A stretch of DNA of 64,000 bases from the NCBI GenBank assembly GCA_029267635.1, contig JAJUIK010000001.1, forward strand, positions 62,001-126,000, written 5' to 3'. Below the pieces are notes generated by a model. The model saw only the letters and a list, made by a program, of their open reading frames with translations, ran no database searches and was not told where the DNA came from. Shown here one piece after another: positions 38,385 to 47,106 of this stretch. Position numbers and translations under genes: made by a program. This stretch comes from Moraxellaceae bacterium. GTDB lineage: Bacteria; Pseudomonadota; Gammaproteobacteria; Pseudomonadales; Moraxellaceae. Each line of letters opens with the position of its first letter. Positions within the stretch are counted from its first letter, which is position 1.

Positions 38385-39242
38385 GTGAACGAAGCACAAA
38401 CATTACTCGCGATTGAAAACCTGATGAAGGCAGTGATTGCAAAGAACTACCGCTGGCGAGACTTTCAATCTGATCATGCAGAACTGATGCACGATGCTAG
38501 GGCCATTTACCATACTTACAGGGATTATGCTCCGCTGATTCAGGCTTACTTTGATTTGCTGCCTGAAAGGATCAGACGCAGGGATGAAGCAATTTTTAAT
38601 AGCTATGCTGCATTTCAAGAATTTCAGTCTGAACTTAAGCAAGCACACAAAGAGTTTATTCAGGGCTTTAAACGCAACAATCGACGTAACCAGCTAAAGC
38701 TGGAAGCGTACTTTGCTGAGCTTGTGGAGCGTCATCGCAAGCTTTTGTTGGTGCGTGTCGATTTACATTACTCCTCTGACAAACACCCTGGCATGAAACG
38801 GTTTAATCAGGATGTTGAAAAACTGATCAGCCGGGTACAGAACAAAGACACCATCTTTAAACATCAGGTCGGGTATGCCTATCGACTTGAACAAGGAGGG
38901 AAATCCAGAGGCTATCACTGTCATCTGCTCATCATCTATAACGGCTCTCTCCGCTGTAAGGACAGTTATCTGGGACAGGAGATTGGAGTGTTATGGCAGG
39001 AGGAGATTACCCGTGGAGATGGGGAATTCTATAATTGCAATCAGGGTGAACATAAGCGTCGCTATAAACAGGAAGGTAGACTGGGCATTGGCATGATCCT
39101 GCGAGATGATCAGTGCAAGGTGAATAATGCGCAGCATGCGATCAGCTATCTGGCCCGACCTGAAAAGGAGGATCAGTACCTAAGAGGCAAACTCTCTGGA
39201 ATGAGACAGTTTGATAAAGGGCAATTGCGTCATCGGGAGTAG
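38385..39242 (+). CDS. Inovirus Gp2 / YagK-YfjJ C-terminal domain protein
   Basis: This 285-residue protein has the YagK/YfjJ C-terminal (inovirus-type Gp2) pattern in its second half: LLLVRVDLHY, then FKHQVGYAYRLEQGG, the His-hydrophobic-His GYHCHLLIIYNG, IGVLWQEEIT and a late HAISYLARPEKEDQYLRG. Gp2-type proteins are linked to replication initiation in filamentous phages, while in prophages and islands the role is unproven. The HUH-like histidines suggest nuclease activity on single-stranded DNA. The start is GTG with AGGAAG. No phage structural genes accompany it. Confidence 0.8.
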   Translation: MNEAQTLLAIENLMKAVIAKNYRWRDFQSDHAELMHDARAIYHTYRDYAPLIQAYFDLLPERIRRRDEAIFNSYAAFQEFQSELKQAHKEFIQGFKRNNRRNQLKLEAYFAELVERHRKLLLVRVDLHYSSDKHPGMKRFNQDVEKLISRVQNKDTIFKHQVGYAYRLEQGGKSRGYHCHLLIIYNGSLRCKDSYLGQEIGVLWQEEITRGDGEFYNCNQGEHKRRYKQEGRLGIGMILRDDQCKVNNAQHAISYLARPEKEDQYLRGKLSGMRQFDKGQLRHRE

Positions 39243-39322
39243 GGGTCGCTTGGAGTCATGGATTGCAAATAATTTCAGATATACATCATCTACATGAACA
39301 ATGAATGTTTATTCCTACATTC

Positions 39323-39351
39323 AAAGGCTTATCAGACGGTAAGCCCTTTTT
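39323..39351 (+). terminator. Hairpin before the zinc-ribbon gene
   Basis: The stem GGCTTA/TAAGCC (extended by AAA/TTT) with an eight-base loop and T-run after it lies 80 bases after the Gp2-like gene. Confidence 0.7.
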
Positions 39352-39371
39352 CATTTCTAGAGGTATATCTT

Positions 39372-39644
39372 ATGAACATTACATGTCCGTATTGCCATTC
39401 TGAAAACGTCAGCCGTGTGATTGATCAGCAGTCCTCCAATAACCGCAGTATGTCTTCCATGACCGGTGCCGGGATTGGTGCCAGCATTTCCAAAAGCCTG
39501 CCGCTGCCGATCTCGCCCTGGATGGGTGGGATTGCCGGGGCTGTGGTCGGTGGACTGATTGACAGCTTCATCCAGCCTTCAAGACCCGTAGTAGCGCCCA
39601 TCCGCTACTTCCATTGCCATCATTGCCAACGCAATTTTGATTAA
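39372..39644 (+). CDS. Small zinc-ribbon, glycine-zipper protein (90 aa)
   Basis: The protein starts MNITCPYCHSENVSRVID and ends with FHCHHCQRNFD, giving a CPYC/CHHC pair suited to bind one zinc. Between them is a hydrophobic Gly-rich stretch (TGAGIGASIS...GGIAGAVVGGLIDSF) that could be a membrane-inserting glycine zipper. The upstream in-frame extension to 39294 lies within a terminator hairpin, so the ATG at 39372 (AGAGGTATATCTT before it) is chosen. The function is unknown. Such genes are common in Acinetobacter and Pseudomonas islands next to DUF932 genes. Confidence 0.72.
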   Translation: MNITCPYCHSENVSRVIDQQSSNNRSMSSMTGAGIGASISKSLPLPISPWMGGIAGAVVGGLIDSFIQPSRPVVAPIRYFHCHHCQRNFD

Positions 39645-39664
39645 CCTGCTCAGGGAGAAAGCAT

Positions 39665-40705
39665 ATGGCACATCAAGTCGAACAAATGGCGTATGTCGGT
39701 GACACCCCCTGGCATGGCCTGGGCAATCAACTGACACAGAACCAGCCGATTGAAGTTTGGGCACAACAGGCCGGTATGGACTGGCGCATTGAATCCTGCA
39801 ATGTCAGCTATATGGCACAGAATGAACGGGGGCAGAGCATCATTCTGCCCTATGAGGAACAGCGGGTACTGTACCGCTCTGATACCCATGCCCCTTTATC
39901 AGTCGTCAGTCAGCGTTATCAGGAAGTGCAGCCCAAAGAGATTCTGGAATTCTATCGGGACCTGACCGAGCAATCCGGCTTTGAACTGGAAACAGCAGGG
40001 GTACTCAAGGGAGGGAAAAAGTTCTGGGCACTGGCACGTACCGGACAAAGCACGGCACTCAAAGGCAAGGATGTCAGTAATGGCTATATTCTCCTGGCAA
40101 CTGCCTGCGACGGTACACTGGCCACCACGGCACAGTTCACCAATATCCGGGTGGTGTGTAACAACACCCTGGCGATTGCTTTACGAGGGCAAAGCTCAAG
40201 TGCAGGGGTAGTCAAGGTGCCACACAGTACCCGGTTCGATGCGGACAAGGTCAAGCAGCAACTCGGCATTTCCGTTCGTGCCTGGGATGAACACATGTAT
40301 GAAATGAAACAGCTCAGTCAGCGCAAAGTCACTCAAGGTGAAGCGGCTGCCTATTTCGATGCCGTGTTTAACAACACTAGCCTAAGCATTGCAGATCAGG
40401 AGGACAACATTATCCAGTTCTACCGTAATGTGGCTGCACAGGCCAGCAACGCCCCAAGCAGTAAAACTGAACCGAATGGACGCGCCATGAGTAAAGTCAT
40501 GCAGATGTTCAATGGACAGGGACGGGGTGCAGAGCTGTCTTCGGCCAAGGATACCGCCTATGGTTTGCTGTGCTCGATCACGGAATTTGCCGATCATGAA
40601 CGTCGTGCCATGAGTACCGATCACCGACTGGATTCTGCATGGTTTGGTGCAGGGGCGGCGCTAAAACAGCGGGGGCTGGAACAGGCTTTAAGACTGGTGG
40701 CTTAA
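39665..40705 (+). CDS. DUF932 family phage/plasmid-like protein
   Basis: This 346-residue protein has the DUF932 hallmarks: YVGDTPWHGLGNQLTQ near the start, LSVVSQRYQEVQPKEILEFY, and FTNIRVVCNNTLAIAL in the middle. The family is widespread on phages, plasmids and integrative elements, often with exonuclease and recombination genes, but its biochemical role is not established. AGGGAGAAAGCAT precedes the ATG. It begins a run of three chromosome-like-GC genes (DUF932, YqaJ, Gp3-like) that contrasts with the AT-rich genes around them. Confidence 0.9.
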   Translation: MAHQVEQMAYVGDTPWHGLGNQLTQNQPIEVWAQQAGMDWRIESCNVSYMAQNERGQSIILPYEEQRVLYRSDTHAPLSVVSQRYQEVQPKEILEFYRDLTEQSGFELETAGVLKGGKKFWALARTGQSTALKGKDVSNGYILLATACDGTLATTAQFTNIRVVCNNTLAIALRGQSSSAGVVKVPHSTRFDADKVKQQLGISVRAWDEHMYEMKQLSQRKVTQGEAAAYFDAVFNNTSLSIADQEDNIIQFYRNVAAQASNAPSSKTEPNGRAMSKVMQMFNGQGRGAELSSAKDTAYGLLCSITEFADHERRAMSTDHRLDSAWFGAGAALKQRGLEQALRLVA

Positions 40706-40800
40706 GGCCTTTTCCTGTTGCTGCTTAATGTTGCTTTAAGGTCGACAGCCTAAAGTTAGCCTACGAGGTTGAATTCTCCAGAACCTCGGAAACACCCTTT

Positions 40801-40831
40801 GGCCACATCTCCCCGGATGTGGCTTTTTTTT
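40801..40831 (+). terminator. Terminator after the DUF932 gene
   Basis: The stem GCCACATC/GATGTGGC with a short loop is followed by seven or more Ts. Confidence 0.88.
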
Positions 40832-40889
40832 ATGCCTAAAATTTCTCAGCTGAATTTCTACAGACGATTGCTATCTATAGGACAACCAC

Positions 40890-41960
40890 ATGAATACATT
40901 TGCACCTTTACCAAATTTACCGAATCCCTCTGGCATTCCCTCACACATGCCATTACCTCAGCCGACTAAATCTTCACGATCCACTGCCGCCAAACGTCTG
41001 GCCAACACCAAACAGCTTGATCATCAACAATGGCTGGAAGTCCGAAAACAGGGCATTGGCAGCAGTGATGCCGCAACAGCCTGTGGTCTCAACCCTTATA
41101 TGTCCATGCTGGAACTCTGGATGATCAAGACCGGACGGCTACAGCAAAACATACAGGATGAAAGCTCAGGCCATGCACCTTTGTACTGGGGTAAGCAGCT
41201 GGAACCCCTGGTCGCAGAGTATTACAGCATGCATACCAACAATAAGGTACGCAGGGTCAATGCAGTCTTACAGCATCCCGATCCGGATAAGTCCTTTATG
41301 CTGGCCAACCTGGATTACACCGTGGTAGGCAATGACGAGGTCCAAATTCTGGAATGTAAAACCGCAGGGGAATATGGCAGCAAGCTCTGGCGGGATGGTG
41401 TGCCACTGTATGTATTGTGTCAGGTACAACATCAACTGGCAGTGACAGGCAAAGAAGCTGCTCATGTCTGTGTGTTGCTGTGTGGCCATGAAACCAGGAT
41501 TTTCAAAGTCAGCCGAAATGATGCCTTGATCCAGCAGATCATCAATGCCGAACGTACCTTCTGGGCATGTGTTGAACAGGACATTCCTCCCGTAGTAGAT
41601 GCCAGTGAATCGGCAGCACGCGCGTTGCAGCAGCTTTACCCGGAACATGTACCCTTAACCGTCGAAGACTTATCGCAAAATCAGACGGCCAATCTGCTTT
41701 TTGACAAGCTGGTTCAAACCCGACAGCAGATTGAAGAGCAGCAGCAAAGCTTCGATCAGGTCAAGCACGAAATTCAGATGCTGATGAAAGAGGCTGAACG
41801 AGCCACCTTCAACGGTGGCTCGGTGGTTTGGAAGAAGAGTAAAGATTCAGTAAGTCTGGATAGCAAGGCGCTGTTAAAGCAGCAGCCCGAGTTGCTTGAG
41901 CAGTATCCGCTGCATAAGCAGGGCAGTCGTCGCTTCAATATTTATCGCGATGAAGCCTGA
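40890..41960 (+). CDS. YqaJ-type viral recombinase exonuclease (lambda exonuclease family)
   Basis: This 356-residue protein has the YqaJ nuclease core: GIGSSDAATACGLNPYMSML near residue 55, GKQLEPLVAEYYSM near residue 110, then VQILECKTAGEYGSKLW, whose Glu-Cys-Lys supplies the PD-(D/E)XK catalytic residues. The enzyme would resect double-stranded DNA 5' to 3' for single-strand annealing. A glutamine-rich coiled segment and a C-terminal domain follow. Its usual annealing partner (RecT/Bet/Erf) is not recognisable nearby; the Gp3-like protein downstream is the only candidate. Confidence 0.9.
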   Translation: MNTFAPLPNLPNPSGIPSHMPLPQPTKSSRSTAAKRLANTKQLDHQQWLEVRKQGIGSSDAATACGLNPYMSMLELWMIKTGRLQQNIQDESSGHAPLYWGKQLEPLVAEYYSMHTNNKVRRVNAVLQHPDPDKSFMLANLDYTVVGNDEVQILECKTAGEYGSKLWRDGVPLYVLCQVQHQLAVTGKEAAHVCVLLCGHETRIFKVSRNDALIQQIINAERTFWACVEQDIPPVVDASESAARALQQLYPEHVPLTVEDLSQNQTANLLFDKLVQTRQQIEEQQQSFDQVKHEIQMLMKEAERATFNGGSVVWKKSKDSVSLDSKALLKQQPELLEQYPLHKQGSRRFNIYRDEA

Positions 41961-41988
41961 TATTCACATCCCTTAAAACCAAAAAGCG

Positions 41989-42059
41989 CAAAAACCGCTC
42001 CCCGCCCTCGACTCACCAGGAGTAGAGGGCAAACGGTCGCGGCTTTTGTTGCTAGCAAC
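41989..42059. repeat. Long nested hairpin plus 12-bp palindrome
   Basis: An outer stem (CAAAAACCGC/GCGGCTTTTG) encloses an inner 11-base stem (GCCCTCGACTC/GAGTAGAGGGC, one mismatch, five-base loop). A perfect palindrome GTTGCTAGCAAC abuts it at 42048-42059. The hairpin probably ends YqaJ transcription. The TGCTAGCAA core recurs at about 42126, suggesting additional regulatory use. Confidence 0.65.
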
Positions 42060-42093
42060 GTTATTCATTCATTTTTAGTGGATTCAATTATTT

Positions 42094-42199
42094 CGAAACA
42101 TGCTTCTTACATATCTACGGCTGTCTGCTAGCAATGATCTATTTCTATTGATTGGATTGTTGAGTGTCTTTGAAACACGTCTCTTACATAGCAGCGGCA
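42094..42199 (+). repeat. Imperfect 28-bp direct repeat upstream of the Gp3-like gene
   Basis: CGAAACATGCTTCTTACATA (42094 onward) recurs as TGAAACACGTCTCTTACATA (42171 onward), and both are followed by a similar C(T/A)(A/G)CGGC stretch. The period is 77 bases. The pair lies in a non-coding gap before the gene at 42234 and could be a protein-binding site or a duplication scar. Confidence 0.55.
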
Positions 42200-42233
42200 G
42201 ATCTGTAAGAAATTACATTTAAGGATATTTTCC

Positions 42234-43130
42234 ATGATTAAAGGTTTAGCCATCACACCGCCCGTATTGGGGCGTATCAGCATTGGCCGTGTCATTGAAA
42301 AGAACGGCAAACGCCTGCCAGAGAAAGATGACCAGTTCACCATTACCAGCCAGATCCAGAGCAAAGAGGGCTGGATCAAACATCCACTGGATGAGCAGCT
42401 GCGTGCAAACGTAGCGAATGGGAAACTGAGATCCATTCCTGTACGGATGATCTTCAACGATCCTGAACTAAACCTACGGGCAGAATACAGCCTGTTTGAC
42501 CGACAGACGGGGCGTCCGATTTGTGTCGGCAATGGTCAGACCTGCCAGCGCTTGACCAGTCAAGGGGTAGAACAGCATCCCTGTCCATCCCCTGATTTAT
42601 GCCCGCTGGCACAAGGCGGACACTGCAAGCCCTATGGGCGGCTGCATGTCAATCTGGATGAATCGGATGAACTGGGGACTTTCATCTTTAGAACCACCGG
42701 CTTTAACAGTATTCGGACCTTGGCTGCGCGTTTGGCTTACTACCATGCCGCATCTGGAGGCTTGCTGTCATGTCTGCCATTACAGCTGACCCTTCGAGGA
42801 AAAAGCACCACGCAAAGCTATCGTCAGCCGGTGTACTACGTGGATCTGACGTTAAGAGAGGGTGTACAACTGCATGAAGCGATTCGTACAGCTGTACAGA
42901 TTGATGAACAAAGTAAGCAGGCAGGATTTTATCAGGAGGCGGTGGACTTCGTTGCCAGGCAAGGCTTTGCCAATGCCCAGTTTGAAATCCAGAGTGAGGA
43001 GGGAATGGAGGTTGTGGATGAATACTATCCTGAAGGAGAGCATACCAAAGGGGAGCAGCGGTATGAACCTGAAGGGTTTGTGCAGAATATTCAGCAGGGT
43101 TTGCAGCAGAGTGTCAGGGCTGTGAATTAG
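42234..43130 (+). CDS. Gp3-like protein (recombination directionality factor-like fold, metal-binding)
   Basis: This 298-residue protein contains CVGNGQTCQRL, then CPSPDLCPLAQGGHCKPYGRL, a cysteine cluster followed by FIFRTTGFNSIRTLAARL. This fits the Gp3-like domain of phage recombination directionality factors, often annotated as 'hydrolase or metal-binding protein' on Gammaproteobacterial islands. The family role could be control of integrase direction or single-strand annealing. AAGGA lies nine bases before the ATG. It follows DUF932 and YqaJ in what looks like a recombination module. Confidence 0.7.
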   Translation: MIKGLAITPPVLGRISIGRVIEKNGKRLPEKDDQFTITSQIQSKEGWIKHPLDEQLRANVANGKLRSIPVRMIFNDPELNLRAEYSLFDRQTGRPICVGNGQTCQRLTSQGVEQHPCPSPDLCPLAQGGHCKPYGRLHVNLDESDELGTFIFRTTGFNSIRTLAARLAYYHAASGGLLSCLPLQLTLRGKSTTQSYRQPVYYVDLTLREGVQLHEAIRTAVQIDEQSKQAGFYQEAVDFVARQGFANAQFEIQSEEGMEVVDEYYPEGEHTKGEQRYEPEGFVQNIQQGLQQSVRAVN

Positions 43131-43173
43131 ACCTGAGAGGGAGATTTTAAATTAGTTTTTTACAGATCCCCCG

Positions 43174-43209
43174 GATTGTTTGAGCAGTAGACAGCTCGCT
43201 TAAACAATC
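43174..43209. promoter_or_regulatory. 12-bp inverted repeat before the AlpA gene
   Basis: GATTGTTTGAGC and GCTTAAACAATC (one mismatch) are separated by 12 bases and end 15 bases before the AlpA start, next to the AAGGAG ribosome site. An operator for AlpA autoregulation or a leader hairpin would fit. Confidence 0.6.
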
Positions 43210-43224
43210 TAAGGAGAACTCGTC

Positions 43225-43455
43225 ATGAATACATTTGTTGGTCAAACCTTCCAAATGAATCAAATTGTTAATATTAAAGATGTCGTCCAATTTACAAGTA
43301 TTAGTCGAGCTAAGATCTATGAAATGATCAATGAAAAATCGAAATACTATGATCCTACTTTTCCTCGACCTGTACGTTTAAGCGAATCACGTATCGGCTG
43401 GTCAGCTTGGGAAGTGCACCAGTGGATTGCAGATAAGTTGGAAAGTCGTGAGTAA
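43225..43455 (+). CDS. AlpA-family transcriptional regulator / excisionase-like
   Basis: This 76-residue MerR-like winged helix protein has VNIKDVVQFTSISRAKIYEMI and FPRPVRLSESRIGWSAWEVHQWI, the AlpA signature. AlpA proteins activate integrase or act as excision factors in P4-like and CP4-57-like islands, which fits this element's P4-type integrase. AAGGAG is well placed before the ATG, and a terminator follows. Confidence 0.9.
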   Translation: MNTFVGQTFQMNQIVNIKDVVQFTSISRAKIYEMINEKSKYYDPTFPRPVRLSESRIGWSAWEVHQWIADKLESRE

Positions 43456-43459
43456 AAAT

Positions 43460-43485
43460 GGGAGCTTCGGCTCCCTTATTTTTTT
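43460..43485 (+). terminator. Terminator of the AlpA gene
   Basis: A perfect GGGAGC/GCTCCC stem with a TTCG tetraloop is followed by TTATTTTTTT, directly after the stop codon. Confidence 0.88.
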
Positions 43486-43592
43486 GCATAGTAAAGTATG
43501 TATTGAAGACAGCTTATGTTCTAGTAAACCTTTTTTAAATTTGAATTCACTGAACTACATGGTTTTTCATCCAGATTGGATGGAATAAATAG

Positions 43593-44492
43593 TTATGCAA
43601 GTAAGTCAAGAAGTTGTTGGTATTTATCCGAGGTAATTTTTTCCTTCAACACTCGAACAGGAAGTTCTTCTCTCAATAAGATCAAACTACGTGAGAACCA
43701 TTCTTCTTGTTCTTGATCAGTAAGTAATTCAAAGCATTTGTTAGCATCTGCTGCAAACTCATCGAATTCAGCGATACATCTTTGAGCCGCAGAATGTAAG
43801 AGTGAGAAATACTCGCGAACAGAAGGGATTTCAAACCAATTCTCTGAAGAATTCCATAGTGGATCGGAAGGATTGTTTGCAAGTTGTACTGGTTCAGGAC
43901 CAAGATAATTTTCAGGGAATCTTCCACAAATATCGAGTATTAAGTTGCTTATCCAAAGCTGAAAATAGCAAAGTCTTGCATAAGACTCCTTTGTATTAAA
44001 CTTCATGTTGTTATGGATTGTGGCTGGATTAAATTGTTCGAAATGCATCGCATGAATTGCCTTCAGCTTATCGAGACAAGGAGCTAGCTTGGCTTTCTGC
44101 TTTCGAAACCATTCGTTTCCATAAAGGTGCTGAAGTTCTTCAAAGGTAACTAATTGAATGTTTGTAAACCTTGCAGCCTCTCTTGCACCTGATTGAAAAC
44201 CATTCTTGCTAACGATAAACCCAGTATTTGCTCCTGCAGATTCCATAACGAACTTGAAACCGTGAACTACTTCCTGAGGGACGTTACTTTCCCAATGTTT
44301 ACACTCAATAAGATAAATCTGGTTGTGGCTGGCGAGAGGGTCTTTCACATATACGTCAATTTCTTTACTGCCACGACCAGCCAGATCAACAGTCTTAGCT
44401 GTTTCTGCCTCATATGCCATCTCATTAAAGAGTTGGCATACCTTATTTTGTAGATCGCGCCAGTCAGTAACTTGGTTTATAGGTATGAACAT
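43593..44492 (-). CDS. Mrr-like restriction endonuclease-domain protein
   Basis: This 299-residue protein has the PD-(D/E)XK pattern of Mrr-type nucleases in its first 100 residues: GRGSKEIDVYVK with Asp46, then YLIECKHW giving Glu63 and Lys65, then VHGFKFVMESAGANTGFIVS and FQSGAREAA, a typical Mrr tail of the fold. The remaining 190 residues are helical and unfamiliar. Mrr enzymes cut methylated or modified DNA; this one is adjacent to a type I methylase, so a tolerance for HsdM marks would be required. It is transcribed away from hsdM. Confidence 0.78.
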   Translation of the reverse strand: MFIPINQVTDWRDLQNKVCQLFNEMAYEAETAKTVDLAGRGSKEIDVYVKDPLASHNQIYLIECKHWESNVPQEVVHGFKFVMESAGANTGFIVSKNGFQSGAREAARFTNIQLVTFEELQHLYGNEWFRKQKAKLAPCLDKLKAIHAMHFEQFNPATIHNNMKFNTKESYARLCYFQLWISNLILDICGRFPENYLGPEPVQLANNPSDPLWNSSENWFEIPSVREYFSLLHSAAQRCIAEFDEFAADANKCFELLTDQEQEEWFSRSLILLREELPVRVLKEKITSDKYQQLLDLLA

Positions 44493-44820
44493 ATTGGGTT
44501 ACTTGCAGGCCTGATTAAAGTTGGATGATACATTTACCATATAACTAAAAATCAAGTAATTCATAATTATTTGGGCACTTTTTAATTTGAGTGATTTTTA
44601 GCTATATGTACAGTGTATGGGATTAATCCTTCCAAAAAGAATAAAATTAGATGACAAAATTTTTTGCTTAACAGTCATCTAATGAATGAATAATCAACAA
44701 TCTTTTTTTTGAATAATATAATATTTTCCAACAGTTAAAAAATTGTCAGTATGATGGCCAACAACCGAAGTGTCGCCAGATACTGATCACAGATAAGAAT
44801 TCAGGAATTGATTCACTGCT
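44493..44820. other. Divergent intergenic region mrr-like / hsdM
   Basis: This 328-base, AT-rich gap contains the 17-base inverted repeat and must carry both promoters. A possible -10 (TATAAT-like AATATAATAT) lies near 44716. No open frame is supported. Confidence 0.5.
44538..44608. promoter_or_regulatory. 17-bp inverted repeat between mrr-like gene and hsdM
   Basis: CATATAACTAAAAATCA (44538-44554) and its complement with one mismatch (44592-44608) are separated by 37 bases in the divergent promoter region. This is a good candidate for a shared operator controlling the two restriction systems, although no dedicated controller gene is adjacent. Confidence 0.55.
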
Positions 44821-47106
44821 ATGACCAACAATAACTTTTCTCAAATCGCTTCCTTCATCTGGTCGGTTGCCGACCTGCTTCGTGGTGACTTCAGACAATC
44901 ACAATATGGTCGCATTATTCTGCCATTCACCTTGTTGCGTCGTCTGGAATGTGTACTAGAAGAAAGCAAGGCTGCGGTACTGGCGGAACATGAAAAAGTC
45001 TCCAAGATGAATCTGCCGGAAGAAGCTCAGGAAAAGTTATTGTTACGTGCCACAAACGGCCTGGCCTTTTTTAACACCTCCCCAATGGATCTCAGCAAAA
45101 TGGGGCAGAGTGACATCAAGGCCAACTTAAGCACCTATGTGCAAAGTTTCTCTAAAGATGCCCGCGAGATATTTGAATACTTTAACTTCATTGAATTTGT
45201 CGGCCTTCTCGATGATGCCAACCTGTTATATAAAGTGGTGCAAAAGTTTGCCACCACGGATCTCAGTCCCGCGAACGTATCCAACCATGACATGGGCTTG
45301 GTGTTTGAAGAACTGATCCGTCGTTTTGCTGAAGGTTCCAATGATACCGCCGGGGAACACTTTACCCCGCGTGACATCGTGCGTCTGACCACAGCACTGG
45401 TGTTTATGGAAGATGATGACGTGCTGACCAAAGACGGCATTATCCGTACCATTTATGACCCGACTGCGGGGACGGGCGGCTTCCTGTCTTCAGGCATGGA
45501 ATATCTGCATGAGTTGAACCCAAATGCGGTGATGCGTGCTTTTGGTCAGGAACTCAATCCAGAATCCTACGCCATCTGTAAAGCCGACATGCTGATCAAA
45601 GGCCAGGACGTGAGCCGGATTAAACTGGGTAACACGCTGTCGAATGATCAACTCTCTGTCGATCAGTTTGACTACATGTTGTCGAATCCGCCATTTGGCG
45701 TGGACTGGAAAAAGATCGAACAGGACATCAAGGATGAGCACGAACACAAAGGTTTTGATGGCCGTTTTGGTGCAGGCTTGCCACGGGTGTCTGATGGTTC
45801 ACTGCTGTTCCTGATGCACCTGATCAGCAAGATGCGTGATGCCAGTAGTACCGAGAGCGGCAGTCGCATCGGGATTATCCTGAATGGTTCACCATTGTTT
45901 ACCGGCAGTGCAGGCAGTGGCGAAAGTGAGATCCGTCGTTACATTCTGGAAGCGGATTTGCTGGAAGCGATTATTGCCTTACCGAACGACATGTTCTACA
46001 ACACCGGGATTGCCACCTATATCTGGGTACTCAGCAATAAAAAAGCCGCTGAACGTAAAGGCAAGGTACAGCTGATTAATGCCTCGAACCTCAGTACCAA
46101 AATGCGTAAGTCGCTGGGTTCAAAGCGTAACTATCTGACTGAAACTGAAATTGCCACCATTACCCAAAATTACGGTGACTTTGTGGCGGTAGATACCTTG
46201 GCTCAGGATGGCGAAACCGAACAGCAAAAACCATTTGCCAGCAAGATTTTTGCCAGCCATGAGTTTGGCTACCGTCGCGTAACCATTGAACGTCCACTGC
46301 GTTTATCGGCACAGATCAGCGATAGCGCGATTGCATCATTACGTTTTGCCCCGAAACCGTTGAATGCCGTGATGCAAAACATCCATGCACAGTTGGGGAC
46401 AGCCTTTGGTACAGCGTGGACAGTGGAAAGCTATGGTCAGTTGCAGGACGTTGCCCTTGAGGTACGCGCCCTGATTAAAGCCGAGTTTCCTGAGCTAAAA
46501 GAAAAAGACATTAAAGAGGTGCTGGACAGCAAAATCTGGCTGTTCCAGAAAGCCCTGATGGAAAAAGCCCAGGCGTTACAGGACGTGATTGGCACCGATC
46601 AGTTTGATGACTTTAACCAGTTTGATGACGTATTGAAAAAAGCCCTCAAGCAAACCGACATCAAGCTGGATGCCAAAGAGAAGAAACAGCTGTTAGATGC
46701 CATCACCTGGAAGAATCCGGAAGCGGAACCGGTGATTAACAAGGTACTGAAACAGGCGGAAAACCCACTGTATGGCCAGTTTAGCTACCAGGGCAAAGTG
46801 GTGGAGTTTGTGCAGGATGGGGACTTGCGTGATGCCGAGAATATTGCGCTGAATCCAAAGGTCAGCACCACCGAGTTGATCGAAGACTACTTTAAACGTG
46901 AAGTACAGCCACACGTGCCTGATGCCTGGATCAATGCCGACAAGCGCGATGAGAAAGATGGCGAGATTGGCATTGTCGGTTATGAAATTCCGTTTAACCG
47001 TCATTTCTACGTGTACCAGCCCCCACGTGATTTAAGCGAGATTGATGCGGATCTGGATGCGGTGAGTGCCGAGATTATGCAGCTGCTACAAGAGGTGCAT
47101 TCATAA
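44821..47106 (+). CDS. hsdM: Type I restriction-modification system methyltransferase subunit
   Basis: HsdM methylates adenine in the HsdS-specified site. The 761-residue protein has the HsdM N-terminal helical domain, SAM-binding [14 protein letters not shown] near residue 213 and the catalytic NPPFGVDW near residue 288. It is longer than classic HsdM (about 500 residues): about 250 extra C-terminal residues include Lys/Asp/Gln-rich helices and [18 protein letters not shown]. Its stop overlaps the hsdS start (TAATG), giving a tight hsdMSR operon. Confidence 0.95.
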   Translation: MTNNNFSQIASFIWSVADLLRGDFRQSQYGRIILPFTLLRRLECVLEESKAAVLAEHEKVSKMNLPEEAQEKLLLRATNGLAFFNTSPMDLSKMGQSDIKANLSTYVQSFSKDAREIFEYFNFIEFVGLLDDANLLYKVVQKFATTDLSPANVSNHDMGLVFEELIRRFAEGSNDTAGEHFTPRDIVRLTTALVFMEDDDVLTKDGIIRTIYDPTAGTGGFLSSGMEYLHELNPNAVMRAFGQELNPESYAICKADMLIKGQDVSRIKLGNTLSNDQLSVDQFDYMLSNPPFGVDWKKIEQDIKDEHEHKGFDGRFGAGLPRVSDGSLLFLMHLISKMRDASSTESGSRIGIILNGSPLFTGSAGSGESEIRRYILEADLLEAIIALPNDMFYNTGIATYIWVLSNKKAAERKGKVQLINASNLSTKMRKSLGSKRNYLTETEIATITQNYGDFVAVDTLAQDGETEQQKPFASKIFASHEFGYRRVTIERPLRLSAQISDSAIASLRFAPKPLNAVMQNIHAQLGTAFGTAWTVESYGQLQDVALEVRALIKAEFPELKEKDIKEVLDSKIWLFQKALMEKAQALQDVIGTDQFDDFNQFDDVLKKALKQTDIKLDAKEKKQLLDAITWKNPEAEPVINKVLKQAENPLYGQFSYQGKVVEFVQDGDLRDAENIALNPKVSTTELIEDYFKREVQPHVPDAWINADKRDEKDGEIGIVGYEIPFNRHFYVYQPPRDLSEIDADLDAVSAEIMQLLQEVHS

